From CAVSEK01 sp963726975 (GTDB lineage: Bacteria; Actinomycetota; Actinomycetes; Mycobacteriales; SCTD01): a stretch of 64,000 bases of DNA. The translations under genes were made by a program, and so were the position numbers. This document shows, one piece after another, positions 16,953-28,034 of this stretch. The stretch's first letter is position 1. Each line of letters starts with the position of its first letter. Under the pieces are notes generated by a model that did no database searches, had not been told where the DNA came from, and worked only from the letters and a program-made list of their open reading frames with translations. Location of the stretch: positions 496,001 to 560,000 of the forward strand of contig CAVSEK010000013.1 of NCBI GenBank assembly GCA_963726975.1, in the 5' to 3' direction.

Positions 16953-17153
16953 ATGTGCGACCACCGCCCCGCCTGCCCCTCCGCCGACGACGCCGCTCAC
17001 GACGCGGCCCGTACGGTCGCCCGCCACCCCGAGCAGGGGTGGAGCCTGCTGTGCAACGGCGTCGTCGTCTTCGACGACACCGGCGAGCTGCTGCCCGACG
17101 GCCGGCCGGTGCCCCCGCACCGGCCGGGCTGCCGACTCCCCTCCGCCGCCTGA
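16953..17153 (+). CDS. DUF5999 family small protein
   Basis: This 66-residue protein reads MCDHRPACPSADD...ARHPEQGWSLLCNGVVVFDDTGELLPDG, which fits the actinobacterial DUF5999 family. Three cysteines and a His near the N-terminus (C2, H4, C8) could bind metal, but the function is unknown. The ATG is preceded by AGGAG at 8-bases spacing. It is convergent with gcvP. Confidence 0.8.
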   Translation: MCDHRPACPSADDAAHDAARTVARHPEQGWSLLCNGVVVFDDTGELLPDGRPVPPHRPGCRLPSAA

Positions 17154-17172
17154 CGCGCCCACCCGTCCGGAC

Positions 17173-20060
<2,888 letters not shown>

Positions 20061-20109
20061 GGTGCGGCCTTCCGGCTGGGCGGCGCGCCGGACGCGCGCC
20101 ACGAGGGCC

Positions 20110-20302
20110 TCCCCGCTCTGTCCCTTGACCTGAGAGGTTCACCCGACCCGGCGGGGTCGGGCTTTCTCCGTCGGTGAGGCCACGGGTGGGACCGCAGCCT
20201 GCTCTCCAGAGGTGCCTGTCCCACACGGTCCACGGGCCTGAGAGGTTCTCGGGGAGAGTTGCTCCTTCGGCGCCCCGCGCTGGCTGCGGGGGGACTCTCC
20301 CG
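20110..20302 (-). promoter_or_regulatory. Tandem glycine riboswitch upstream of gcvP
   Basis: Two glycine aptamers follow one another on the minus strand. The first has GGGAGAGTCC near 20300, GCGCCGAAGGAGCAA, CTCTCC and AACCTCTCAGGC, then GTGGGACAGGCACCTCTGG. The second begins GGAGAGCAGG near 20208 and has CACCGACGGAGAAAGCCC, AACCTCTCAGGT and GGGACAGAGCGGGG, ending near 20110. These are the conserved core strings of the gcvT/glycine riboswitch. The element ends about 50 bases before the gcvP start and presumably turns gcvP on when glycine is abundant. Confidence 0.93.
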
Positions 20303-20346
20303 TGCGGGGTCGTCGGCGCTGCCCAGGCTACCGCCCGGGGGCCGGG

Positions 20347-20964
20347 TCAGCCCGCGCTGCGCCGGCGGCGGCGCGCCGCGAGGTCGTCCGGGGCGAGCAC
20401 CGCCGCCGCGGCGCCGGGCGCGCCCTGGGCCCGCTCGCCCGGCAGCTGCGCCAGGGAGCCCTCCACGTCGCGCACCTGGCGGCCGACGGCGATGGCGAAC
20501 ACCGCCTGCCCGCCCTGCAGCAGGTCGAGCACCTCGTCGGTCGAGGTGCACTCGTAGACCGTCGTGCCGTCGCTCATGAGGGTGATCTGCGCGAGGTCCT
20601 CGACCCCGCGGTCGCGCAGGGTGGCGATGGCGGTGCGGATGTTCTGCAGCGAGACCCCGGCGTCGAGCAGCTTCTTGACGATGCGCAGGACGAGGATGTC
20701 GCGGAAGGAGTAGAGCCGCTGCGTGCCGGAGCCGGCGGCCTCGCGGACGCTCGGCTCGACGAGGCCGGTGCGGGCCCAGTAGTCGAGCTGCCGGTAGGTG
20801 ATGCCGGCCGCCGAGCAGGCCGTGGGGCCCCGGTAGCCGAGGCCCTCGGGCTGCGCGCCGGGGCGCTCCGCCTCGGGCAGGTCGTCGAACAGCGGGCCCT
20901 GCAGGCCGAGCACCGGGCGCGGCGGGGCGGACGGCGGCTCCAGGGGTCCCTGCTGCTCCGGCAC
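20347..20964 (-). CDS. MerR family regulator, Rv1830 (ResR/McdR)-like
   Basis: This is a MerR-type winged-helix regulator. The helix-turn-helix reads GYRGPTACSAAGITYRQLDYWARTGLVEPS, followed by the wing GSGTQRLYSFRDILVLRIVKKLLDAGVSLQNIR and a C-terminal sensor-like domain ending in an Arg-rich tail. Its position between the DUF151 gene and gcvP matches M. tuberculosis Rv1830, a regulator linked to cell division. I start it at GTG 20964 (about 205 residues), with GAGAGG upstream. The frame is open to a TTG at 21063, but that TTG is the -35 box of a promoter. Confidence 0.82.
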   Translation of the reverse strand: MPEQQGPLEPPSAPPRPVLGLQGPLFDDLPEAERPGAQPEGLGYRGPTACSAAGITYRQLDYWARTGLVEPSVREAAGSGTQRLYSFRDILVLRIVKKLLDAGVSLQNIRTAIATLRDRGVEDLAQITLMSDGTTVYECTSTDEVLDLLQGGQAVFAIAVGRQVRDVEGSLAQLPGERAQGAPGAAAAVLAPDDLAARRRRRSAG

Positions 20965-21034
20965 GAGGCCCGCCTCTCTGCGGTACGGCCGCTGCGAGGG
21001 CGGGACCGCCGACCTCGGCGTGAGGTCGTAGCGC

Positions 21035-21063
21035 AAGGTAGGGACGGGCCGAGAGCAGGTCAA
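21035..21063 (-). promoter_or_regulatory. Housekeeping-type promoter of the MerR gene
   Basis: On the minus strand TTGACC (21063-21058) is followed after 17 bases by TACCTT (21040-21035). Both fit the actinobacterial TTGACn / TAnnnT consensus. The predicted start near 21028 leaves a leader of about 60 bases before GTG 20964 and rules out translation from the TTG inside the -35 box. Confidence 0.7.
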
Positions 21064-21093
21064 CGACCCGCCCGGCGCGTCCCCGGTCTGCGA

Positions 21094-21112
21094 CCTCAGC
21101 CGGAGGCTGAGG
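21094..21112 (-). terminator. Hairpin after the DUF151 gene
   Basis: CCTCAGCC (21094-21101) pairs with GGCTGAGG (21105-21112) over a three-base loop. It lies 11 bases beyond the DUF151 stop and just upstream of the next promoter on the same strand, so it likely ends the gcvH-garA-ftsR-DUF151 transcript. Confidence 0.6.
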
Positions 21113-21123
21113 CTGCCCGGGGA

Positions 21124-21612
21124 TCAGGACTCGAAGTCCTCCGGGTTGATCTGGTCGAGGAACTCGCGGAACTTCTCCACCTCGTCCTCCTGCTCGTCCG
21201 GGATGGCGATGCCTGCCTCGGCGAGCACCGCTCTCGCCCTTGAGCACCGCGCCGGTGCGCAGGGCCAGGGCGATCGCGTCCGAGGGGCGCGCGCTGACCT
21301 CGACGCCGCCCTCGAAGCCGAGCACGGCGTAGAAGAGCCCGTCGCGCAGCTCGGCGATCGCACGGTGCGCAGCGGCCGGCCCAGCGCCTCGAGCACGTCG
21401 CGCAGCAGGTCGTGCGTCATGGGGCGGGCGGTCACCACGCCCTGCTGCGCGAAGGCGATGGCGGTGGCCTCGACCGCCCCGATCCAGATCGGCAGGTAGC
21501 GGTCGCCGTCGACCTCCTTGAGCAGGACGATCGGCTGCTGGCTGGGCAGCTCGACCCGGACGCCGACGACGCTGAGCGCGGAGAGCGCGGTGCTCTCCTC
21601 GGGATCGGCCAC
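21124..21612 (-). CDS. Bifunctional nuclease domain (DUF151) protein, compensated frame breaks
   Basis: This DUF151/bifunctional nuclease-fold protein has about 163 residues. The N-terminus (VGVRVELPSQQPIVLLKEVDGDRYLPIWIGAVEATAIAFAQQG) and C-terminus (IAIPDEQEDEVEKFREFLDQINPEDF) are in the same frame. The middle, about residues 83-122, is nonsense as read. Adding one base near 21360 and removing one near 21240 restores ELRDGLFYAVLGFEGG and ARPSDAIALALRTGAPV-like text. This Rv1829 counterpart sits between ftsR and the MerR gene as in mycobacteria. Its cellular function is not established. Confidence 0.85.
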   Translation of the reverse strand: MADPEESTALSALSVVGVRVELPSQQPIVLLKEVDGDRYLPIWIGAVEATAIAFAQQGVVTARPMTHDLLRDVLEALGRPLRTVRSPSCATGSSTPCSASRAASRSARAPRTRSPWPCAPARCSRARAVLAEAGIAIPDEQEDEVEKFREFLDQINPEDFES

Positions 21613-21683
21613 GTGCCTCCTCGTCGCGCCGGCGATCCGCCGAGCCTACTCGGGCCGACGCCCGCCGCGGACGGGTCCGGCGG

Positions 21684-22436
21684 TCAGCGCCGCAGCCCGG
21701 GGCCGAGCCCCTGCCGCACGAGCGTGCTGTGCAGCCGGACCGACAGCGCGGCGAGCTCGCGCACGGTCTCGTCGGCGCGCGCCCGGGCCTCCGGGCTGCG
21801 CTGGCGGGCCAGCGGGGTCGACGACCTGCTCGAGCAGGCCGACCTCGCGGTCGGCGGCGGCCTTGAACGGCCGCAGGTGACGGGCCTCGATGCCGAAGCG
21901 GGCCATCTCCGCCACGGTCCGGGCCACGACAGCGCGTCGCCGTCGAAGGACGTCGCGCCCGGCCGGGGCCGCAGCAGCCCGTACTGCACGAGCTGCTCGA
22001 GCTGCTCGTCGGAAGCCCGGAGGCGTCGGCCAGCTCCTGGCGCGACAGCCGGACCTCGCTGGGCTCGGGCCGGAAGGACTCGGCGCTCGGGCAGCCCGTC
22101 GGGGCGCGGACCAGAGCCGCGGCGCGCGCGGGCCGGCGCCGGGGGCCGCCGGCGGCTCGAGCCCGCGGTCGATGGCGTCCAGGTGCTCCTTGATGACGCG
22201 CAGCGGGAGGTACTGGTCGCGCTGGGCGGTGAGCACGTAGCGCAGCCGCGCGACGTCCTCGCGGCTGAACTTGCGGTAGCCGGACGCGGTGCGGTCGGGC
22301 TTGACGAGCCCCTCGTCCTCGAGGAAGCGGATCTTGCTGATCGTCACGTCGGGGAAGTCCGGCCGGAGCTGGCCGAGGACCTCGCCGATGCTCAGGAAGG
22401 CCCGGGCGGGCAGCCGGACCGGCCGCGCAGGCTCAC
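21684..22436 (-). CDS. ftsR: FtsR-type MerR regulator, about six frame breaks
   Basis: This MerR-family activator of division genes is the counterpart of Rv1828 and corynebacterial FtsR. The best piece reads FLSIGEVLGQLRPDFPDVTISKIRFLEDEGLVKPDRTASGYRKFSREDVARLRYVL, the family DNA-binding domain. Later pieces in other frames give LSRQELADASG, EQLEQLVQYGLLRPR, MARFGIEARHLRPFKAAADREVGLLEQVVDP and LHSTLVRQGLGPGLRR. Breaks lie near 21820, 21927, 22011, 22075, 22110 and 22415. GTG 22436 overlaps the garA stop (GTGA), which is why I choose it. Confidence 0.82.
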
Positions 22437-22948
22437 GCGCCGTCGCCGGGCTGCGGGCCCGCGAGGAACACGAGGCGGTACTTGCCGATCTGCACCTCGT
22501 CGCCGCTCGCCAGCCCGGCGGCCTCGATCCGCTCGCGGTCGAGGTAGGTGCCGTTGAGGCTGCCGACGTCGCGGACGGGGAAGCTGCCCCCCTCGCGGAC
22601 GAACTCCGCGTGCCGGCGCGATGACGGTGACGTCGTCGAGGAAGATGTCGCTCTCGGGGTGCCGGCCGGCGGTGGTGACGTCGGCGTCGAGCAGGAAGCG
22701 GCTGCCGGCGTTGGGCCCGCGCTTGACCACCAGCAGCGCCGAGCCGGCCGGCGGCTGCTCGTCGGGCCGCGCGGGGTCGCCCCGGTGCCGCCCTCGAGCG
22801 CGCCCTCCAGCGCCGCGAGCGAGATCGTCGAGGTGGTCTCGACCTCGCTCGGGGCCGGCGCCCCGGGCGCCGGCGGCAGCGCCGCGCCGCAGCGCGCGCA
22901 GAAGCGGCTGCCCTCGGGGTTCTGCTGACCGCACTGCGTGCAGAACAC
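22433..22948 (-). CDS. garA: FHA-domain signalling protein GarA/OdhI, two frame breaks
   Basis: This forkhead-associated regulator controls 2-oxoglutarate metabolism in actinobacteria and is switched by Ser/Thr kinase phosphorylation. The N-terminus has an added zinc-ribbon (CTQCG...RFCARCG). It is followed by VETTSTISL, matching the ETTS phosphorylation motif, and the FHA domain with GRHPESDIFLDDVTVSRRHAEF and DVGSLNGTYLDRERI. One base is missing near 22778 and one is extra near 22621; between them the literal translation is wrong. GTG start. It lies between gcvH and ftsR as in Mycobacterium. Confidence 0.9.
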   Translation of the reverse strand: MFCTQCGQQNPEGSRFCARCGAALPPAPGAPAPSEVETTSTISLAALEGALEGGTGATPRGPTSSRRPARRCWWSSAGPTPAAASCSTPTSPPPAGTPRATSSSTTSPSSRRHAEFVREGGSFPVRDVGSLNGTYLDRERIEAAGLASGDEVQIGKYRLVFLAGPQPGDGA

Positions 22949-23114
22949 GTGCTCCCCCCTCCCGCCGTGACGGGCCGCGAGGCCCGTGCGGTCCCGCGGC
23001 GCCGCGGTCGGGCGCCCGCCGCCGGACCGCGCGGCGAACCGAGCCGGGGGTCTTCCCCAGGGTCAACCTCGACCTGAGGCCGTCGCGGTCGCGCGGCGAG
23101 GCCGGGCGCTGCGC

Positions 23115-23496
23115 CTACGGCAGCAGCTGCTGGTAGGCCGCCGCGTCGAGCAGGCCCTCGCCGGACAGCGCGCCGCGTCGTCCAGCGTGAGCTCGACGAG
23201 CCAGCCCTCGCCGTACGGGTCGGTGTTGACGAGCTCGGGGTTGGCCTCGAGCGCCTCGTTGACCGCCGAGACGGTGCCGGCGACGGGGGCGTAGACGTCG
23301 GAGACGCTCTTGGTCGACTCGACCTCCCCCAGCGCCTGGCCGGCGGTCACGGCGGTGCCGGACCCGGGCAGGGTGACGAAGACGATGTCGCCGAGCGACT
23401 CCTGGGCGTAGGCCGTGATGCCGAGGCGCACGACCTCACCGCTGCCGCGCGCAGCCACTCGTGCTCCGCGGTGTAGGTCAGGTCGTCGGGGTACAG
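23115..23496 (-). CDS. gcvH: Glycine cleavage system H protein, apparent CTG start, two frame breaks
   Basis: This lipoyl carrier shuttles the methylamine group between the P, T and L proteins. The sequence reads YPDDLTYTAEHEWLRA, then LGITAYAQESLGDIVFVTLP and GEVESTKSVSDVYAPVAG, where the Lys of ESTKS is lipoylated, and ends AAYQQLLP. Single bases are missing near 23452 and 23172, and correcting both gives 127 residues, the family length. The codon aligning with the initiator is CTG at 23496, nine bases after GAGAGG; no ATG, GTG or TTG fits. It may be a genuine rare start or a base error. Confidence 0.88.
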
Positions 23497-23523
23497 GGCC
23501 GTGCCTCTCGCCGCAGGGCCGGG

Positions 23524-24288
23524 TCAGCCGCCCGGGGCCGGCGAAGCGTAGCGAGGGGGCTCCAGCGGTCGCAAGGCGCCCACCACGAGGGCGTCGGACG
23601 GCGTGACCCGGGCGGCGCCGCCGAGCCGCGCGACCGTGTCGACGACGCCGCCGGGGATGCCGAGCGCGGAGGCGAGCGTGCCGCTCTCCCCGACGACCGT
23701 GAAGACGTACGGCGGGGCGAGCGCCACGCCGTCGACCTCGACGCCGCCGGGACCGTCGACGAGTGCGGTGCGCGCGACGACCCGCACCACGGAGCCGCCG
23801 CCCGCGACCTGCACCGCCTCGGCCCCGGCGTCGCGCAGCTCCTCGAGCGCGTCGAGCAGCACGTCGGCCCGAAGCGCCCCGTCGGGGTCCTCGAGGGTCA
23901 GCGTCACCCCCGGCCCGGAGGCGGGCAGCGTGCCCGCGAGCACCCCGAGCACCTGGGCGCGCCGCTGCGCCTGCTGCAGCGCCGCCTCGCCGCCCCCCGC
24001 GCTGGTCAGCCGCTCCCGGTCGGCGGTGAGCTCGGCGACCTCGCGGCGCAGCCGCTCCTGCCGGCCGGCGAGGTCGTCGAGGATGACCACGAGGTCCTGC
24101 TGGCGGGCGGAGGCGAGCACGCCCTCGTCCTGGGTGGAGCGCACCTGCACCGCACCGGCGAAGCCGAGCCCCGCGAGCAGCACCGCCACGAGCACGTCGA
24201 CGCGGCGCAGCCGGGGCCGCAGCAGCGCGCGCCACGGGGACGGGGCCGCCGGCTCCCCCGCCGCCGGCTCCGCGCCGTGGGCGGTCAC
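23524..24288 (-). CDS. DUF881 family membrane-anchored protein (second copy)
   Basis: This 254-residue protein has one N-terminal membrane anchor (VDVLVAVLLAGLGFAGAVQV) and a coiled-coil stretch (QQDLVVILDDLAGRQERLRREVAELTADRERL). The extracytoplasmic DUF881 domain follows, with GPGVTLTLEDPDG, LLDALEELRDAGAEAVQV and APPYVFTVVGESGTLASAL. It corresponds to Rv1825. The GTG start overlaps the stop of the small basic protein (GTGA). DUF881 proteins are conserved beside division and wall genes; a scaffold role is only inferred. Confidence 0.83.
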   Translation of the reverse strand: MTAHGAEPAAGEPAAPSPWRALLRPRLRRVDVLVAVLLAGLGFAGAVQVRSTQDEGVLASARQQDLVVILDDLAGRQERLRREVAELTADRERLTSAGGGEAALQQAQRRAQVLGVLAGTLPASGPGVTLTLEDPDGALRADVLLDALEELRDAGAEAVQVAGGGSVVRVVARTALVDGPGGVEVDGVALAPPYVFTVVGESGTLASALGIPGGVVDTVARLGGAARVTPSDALVVGALRPLEPPRYASPAPGG

Positions 24289-24617
24289 GCGCCGAACAGG
24301 TGCCGGCGCACGGCGGCGGCGTTGGAGAAGATCCGGATGCCGAGCACGACGACGACACCGGTCGACAGCTGCCCGCCGACCCCGAGCTGGTCGCCGAGGA
24401 AGACGACGAGACCGGCGACCAGCACGTTGCTCACGAAGGAGACGACGAACACCTTGTCGTCGAAGATCCCGTCCAGCTGGGCGCGGACGGCGCCGAAGAC
24501 CGCGTCGAGCGCGGCGACGACGGCGATGGGCAGGTAGGGCTGCAGGACCAGCGGCACGGTCGGGTGCAGGAACAGCCCGAGGACGACCCCGACGGCGAGG
24601 GCGAGGGCGGGGATCAC
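24285..24617 (-). CDS. sbp: Small basic protein (Sbp/DUF1290)
   Basis: This 110-residue membrane protein has three hydrophobic helices (IPALALAVGVVLGLFL, PYLPIAVVAALDAVFGAVRA, VSNVLVAGLVVFLG) and the conserved FDDKVFVVSFVSN and LGIRIFSNAAAVRRHLF segments of the Sbp family. It starts with a GTG overlapping the upstream DUF881 stop, and its own stop overlaps the next DUF881 start, so all three are translationally linked. The order is as in Rv1823-Rv1825. Confidence 0.88.
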   Translation of the reverse strand: MIPALALAVGVVLGLFLHPTVPLVLQPYLPIAVVAALDAVFGAVRAQLDGIFDDKVFVVSFVSNVLVAGLVVFLGDQLGVGGQLSTGVVVVLGIRIFSNAAAVRRHLFGA

Positions 24618-25456
24618 GAGCCGGCCCCGGGGGTCACGGCCCGCGGCTCCGGCACGGTGCCGGCGGGCAGCGCGAGGGCGTCGGCGCCGCGCACGTCGAG
24701 CCGCAGCCCGGCCACGGCGGCGTACGCCCGCAGCCGGCGACCGGCGGGGCTGTCGGCGAGCTCGGCCTGCAGCCGGTCCGGGTCGCCCACGGCGCGCACG
24801 ACGTAGGGCGGGCTGAGCGGGCGGTAGTCGACGAGCACCGACTGCCCGGCCGAGCGGATCGCCGTACGGGTGGTGACGCGCAGGTCGGACACGCTGACCG
24901 CCTCCGCTCCTGCCGCCCACACGGCGTTGACGAGGGCCTGCAGGTCGCGGTCGAGGACGCGGCCGCTGCCGACGGGCGCGCTGCCGCGCGGCGGGGCGCC
25001 CCGCGTGCCGGGTGCCGGCGCGTCGTCGAGCACCGCGACGATGCCCGGCCCGACGACCGCGGACGTGCCCGCGGCGAGCTCGAGGGCCGGCCGGCCCGTC
25101 CCGCCGTCGGCCGCGACCTGCGCGGCGACCACGTCGGCCCGCAGCCGCGCCGCGCGCCGGGTCAGGTCGTCGGTGTCCGCGGTGCGCTGCTGGACCTCGG
25201 TCACGAGCGCCGAGCGGGTCGCGCCGCGGTCGCCCGCGGCCCCGCGGACCGCGGCGACGGCGGCGCCGGCCACCAGCCCCACGGCCGCGACAGCGGCCAC
25301 AGCGGCCACCCGGCGGCTCGGGCGCGCAGCGTCCCCGTCGGCTCGGGCGGCAGCCCGGGCCGCTGCCGCGTCGGCGTACGCCGGGTCAGGGCTGCGCATG
25401 AGGTCGACGAGCAGCGCCATCGAGCCGTCGGCGCGCCGCGCGGAGGTCGTCGGCAC
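24614..25456 (-). CDS. DUF881 family membrane-anchored protein (first copy)
   Basis: This 280-residue protein has an N-terminal cytoplasmic segment (SMALLVDLMRSPDPAYADAAA), one transmembrane helix (VAAVAAVAAVGLVAGAAVAAV), a coiled-coil region rich in Arg/Ala, and the DUF881 domain (GPGIVAVLDDAP...LQALVNAVWAAGAEAVSV...SPPYVVRAVGDPDRLQAEL). It corresponds to Rv1823 and leads the DUF881-sbp-DUF881 trio. GTG start. Confidence 0.83.
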   Translation of the reverse strand: MPTTSARRADGSMALLVDLMRSPDPAYADAAAARAAARADGDAARPSRRVAAVAAVAAVGLVAGAAVAAVRGAAGDRGATRSALVTEVQQRTADTDDLTRRAARLRADVVAAQVAADGGTGRPALELAAGTSAVVGPGIVAVLDDAPAPGTRGAPPRGSAPVGSGRVLDRDLQALVNAVWAAGAEAVSVSDLRVTTRTAIRSAGQSVLVDYRPLSPPYVVRAVGDPDRLQAELADSPAGRRLRAYAAVAGLRLDVRGADALALPAGTVPEPRAVTPGAGS

Positions 25457-25485
25457 CGCCCCAGCCTGCCACGGCCGGGCGACTG

Positions 25486-25519
25486 CTCAGGGCCGATCAG
25501 GGCCCGCTCAGGGCCCGCT
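25486..25519. repeat. Short 11-bp direct repeat between manC and the DUF881 gene
   Basis: CAGGGCCCGCT occurs twice back to back (25498-25519), with a diverged copy before it (CAGGGCCGAT from 25488) and a partial one after it. It fills most of the 62-base gap between two minus-strand genes. No function is evident; it could arise by slippage. Confidence 0.5.
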
Positions 25520-28032
25520 CAGGGCTGCACCGCGCCCTGCCCGGCACCGACCACCACGGCGGACCAGGACGCCAGCAGGTCCTCGCTCTGCGCCGCGGTG
25601 CGCCCCTCGGCCCACAGGTGCGTGACCGCCTGCGACGGGTCGGGCAGCACGAGCGCCCAGGCGCCGTCGCCCTCGACGACCCGCACCCCGTCGGTGGTGT
25701 CGACCTGCCGCTCACCCGCTGCGGCGCGCACCTCGCGCATCACCGCCCCCTTGCGCGCCCACGGCGTCGGGACGTCCTGCCGCACGACGTGGGCGGTCGG
25801 GATGCGGCCGTCGATCTGGCTGAGCGTGAGCCGCGTGCGCGCGACCAGGCCCAGCAGCCGGACGAAGGCCGCGAGCCCGTCGACCGCCGGCCCGAGCTCG
25901 GGCACGACGAAGCCGCCCCGGCCGTCGCCGGCGAGCACCACGTCGCCGGCGCCGGCGACGCGCGAGAGCTCGTCCGGCGAGGTGGAGGTCCAGGTGATCG
26001 AGCAGCCGTGGAAGGACGCGACCTGCTCGGCGACCCGGGTCGTGGTGACCGGCAGGGCGACGCGGCGACCGCGGTTCTCGGCCGCGACCAGGTCGAGCAC
26101 GACGAGCAGCGCCCGGTCGTCGTGCACCACCGCTCCCCGCTCGTCGACGAGGGCGATCCGCTCCCCCACGTGGTCGAAGCGCACCCCGAAGGCGGCGCCG
26201 GAGCTCGACACCAGCCCGCCGAGGCGCTGCAGCGCGGCGAGGTGCTCCTCGGTCGACTCGGTCGTCGCGCGCTCGTCGAGCCGGTTGGCGACCGTGAGCA
26301 CGTCGACGCCGATCCGCCCGAGCAGGGTCGGCACGACGAGCGCCGCCGCGCCGCCGGCGGTGTCCAGCACGACCTTGAGCCGGGCCTCCTCGACGCCGCG
26401 GACGTCGATGCGGCGCAGCACGTCCTGCGTGTAGGCCTCGAGCACCCGGACCGACGAGCGCACCTCGGCGATCTCGCCCGGGAACGCCCGGCGGAACTCC
26501 TGCCGGCTGAAGACCCGCTCGAGCCGGCGCTGGGCCGCCGCCGACAGGTCGGCGCCCTCCTCGTCGAGGAAGACGATGTCGACCGACTGCTCGTCGCCGG
26601 GCGTCGTGCGCAGCACCATGCCGCCCACCGCGCCGGTCGTGCGCGTCTCGTAGCGGCTCACCGGCAGCGGGGCCACCTCGAGGTCGTCCACGTCGATGGC
26701 GCTGCTCGTCAGGGCTGCGATCGCCGCCCGCTTGAGCGCCCGGGCCCCCCGCGAGGCGTCCCGGGTCGTCGTGACGACGCTGCCCTTCGGCAGGGTCGTG
26801 GCGTACGCGGAGGCGAGCCGCACGACGTACTCCGGGGTGATCTCGACGTTGACCATCCCCGACACGCCGCGCGGGCCGAACAGCGTCGCCGAGCCGCGCG
26901 ACTCCCAGATGACGCTGGTGTGCACCACCGCCCCGGCCTCGATGGTCTTGAAGGGGTAGACCTGCACCCCGTGGGAGATCCAGGCCTCCTGCTCGACCAC
27001 GCAGCCGTCGGCGACGACCGCGTCCTCGTCGACCCGGGCCGCGCGCAGCACGTCGGTGTGCTTGCCGATGACGCAGCCGCGCAGCGAGGCCTGGGGGCCG
27101 ATGAAGGCGTTGTCGTGCACCACGGCGCGCTCGAGGACGGCGCCGCCCTTCACCACCACGTTGTTGCCGAGGACGGTGAGCTCGCCGACCGAGGCGCCGG
27201 CCTCGACCTTCACGAAGTCGCCGAGCAGGGCCGGACCGGTGACCTGGGCGTCGGGGTCGACGACGACGCCGTCGCCGTACCAGACGCCCGGGGAGACCTC
27301 GAAGCCCCCGACGTCGACGCGCACCCGGCCCCGCAGCACGTCGGCGTGCGCCCGCAGGTAGCTCGCCCGGGTGCCGACGTCCTCCCAGTAGCCCGCCGCG
27401 ACGTGCCCGTAGACCGGGGCGCCCGCGTCCAGCAGCGCGGGGAAGACGTCTCCGGACCAGTCGACCGGCCCCTCGGGCGGGAGGTGGCGGAAGACCTCCG
27501 GCTCCATGACGTAGATGCCGGTGTTGACGGTGTCGGTGAAGACCTGGCCCCACGTCGGCTTCTCCAGGAAGCGCTCGACGCGCCCGTCCTCCCCCGCGAC
27601 GACGATCCCGAAGTCCAGCGGGTCGGGGACCCGGGTGAGGCAGACGGTGACCAGGGCTCCGGTGCGGCGGTGCGCGGCGACGACCTCGCCCAGGTCGATG
27701 TCGGTGAGGGCGTCCCCGCTGATGACGAGGAACGCGTCGTCGCGCAGGGCCGACTCGGCGTTCCTGACCGAGCCGGCCGTGCCGAGCGGGGTCTGCTCCG
27801 TGGCGTACGACAGGTGCATCCCGAGCTCGTCGCCGTCGCCGAAGTAGGTGCGGACCAGGGAGGCGAGGAACTGGACCGTCACGACGGTCTCGTCGAAGCC
27901 GTGCCGCTTGAGCAGCCGCAGCACGTGCTCCAGGAGCGGGCGGTTCGCGACCGGCAGCAGCGGCTTGGGCTGGTTGGCGGTCATCGGGCGCAGGCGGGTG
28001 CCCTCACCGCCCGCCATGACCACCGCCCGCAC
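25519..28032 (-). CDS. GDP-mannose pyrophosphorylase with degenerate phosphomannomutase-like C-terminus
   Basis: This is an 837-residue two-part protein. Residues 1-230 are a nucleotidyltransferase: RAVVMAGGEGTRLRPMT, KPLLPVANRPLLEHVL, DALTDIDLG, DFGIVV, FLEKP and VNTGIYVM, as in mannose-1-phosphate guanylyltransferases. Residues about 240-370 are hexapeptide left-handed beta-helix repeats. The remainder aligns in layout with phosphoglucomutase/phosphomannomutase, but the active-site serine loop (TASHNP type) and the metal GDxDxDR loop are absent, so the domain is probably non-catalytic. GTG 28032 is two bases after the stop of the upstream gene. It likely supplies GDP-mannose for the ppm/GT87 mannosylation steps. 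Confidence 0.85.
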   Translation of the reverse strand: MRAVVMAGGEGTRLRPMTANQPKPLLPVANRPLLEHVLRLLKRHGFDETVVTVQFLASLVRTYFGDGDELGMHLSYATEQTPLGTAGSVRNAESALRDDAFLVISGDALTDIDLGEVVAAHRRTGALVTVCLTRVPDPLDFGIVVAGEDGRVERFLEKPTWGQVFTDTVNTGIYVMEPEVFRHLPPEGPVDWSGDVFPALLDAGAPVYGHVAAGYWEDVGTRASYLRAHADVLRGRVRVDVGGFEVSPGVWYGDGVVVDPDAQVTGPALLGDFVKVEAGASVGELTVLGNNVVVKGGAVLERAVVHDNAFIGPQASLRGCVIGKHTDVLRAARVDEDAVVADGCVVEQEAWISHGVQVYPFKTIEAGAVVHTSVIWESRGSATLFGPRGVSGMVNVEITPEYVVRLASAYATTLPKGSVVTTTRDASRGARALKRAAIAALTSSAIDVDDLEVAPLPVSRYETRTTGAVGGMVLRTTPGDEQSVDIVFLDEEGADLSAAAQRRLERVFSRQEFRRAFPGEIAEVRSSVRVLEAYTQDVLRRIDVRGVEEARLKVVLDTAGGAAALVVPTLLGRIGVDVLTVANRLDERATTESTEEHLAALQRLGGLVSSSGAAFGVRFDHVGERIALVDERGAVVHDDRALLVVLDLVAAENRGRRVALPVTTTRVAEQVASFHGCSITWTSTSPDELSRVAGAGDVVLAGDGRGGFVVPELGPAVDGLAAFVRLLGLVARTRLTLSQIDGRIPTAHVVRQDVPTPWARKGAVMREVRAAAGERQVDTTDGVRVVEGDGAWALVLPDPSQAVTHLWAEGRTAAQSEDLLASWSAVVVGAGQGAVQP

Positions 28033-28034
28033 GG

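Noticed and set aside
20347..21063. TTG 21063 as start of the MerR regulator
   Set aside because: It is the first codon of a -35 box (TTGACC) with a matching -10 box 17 bases on.
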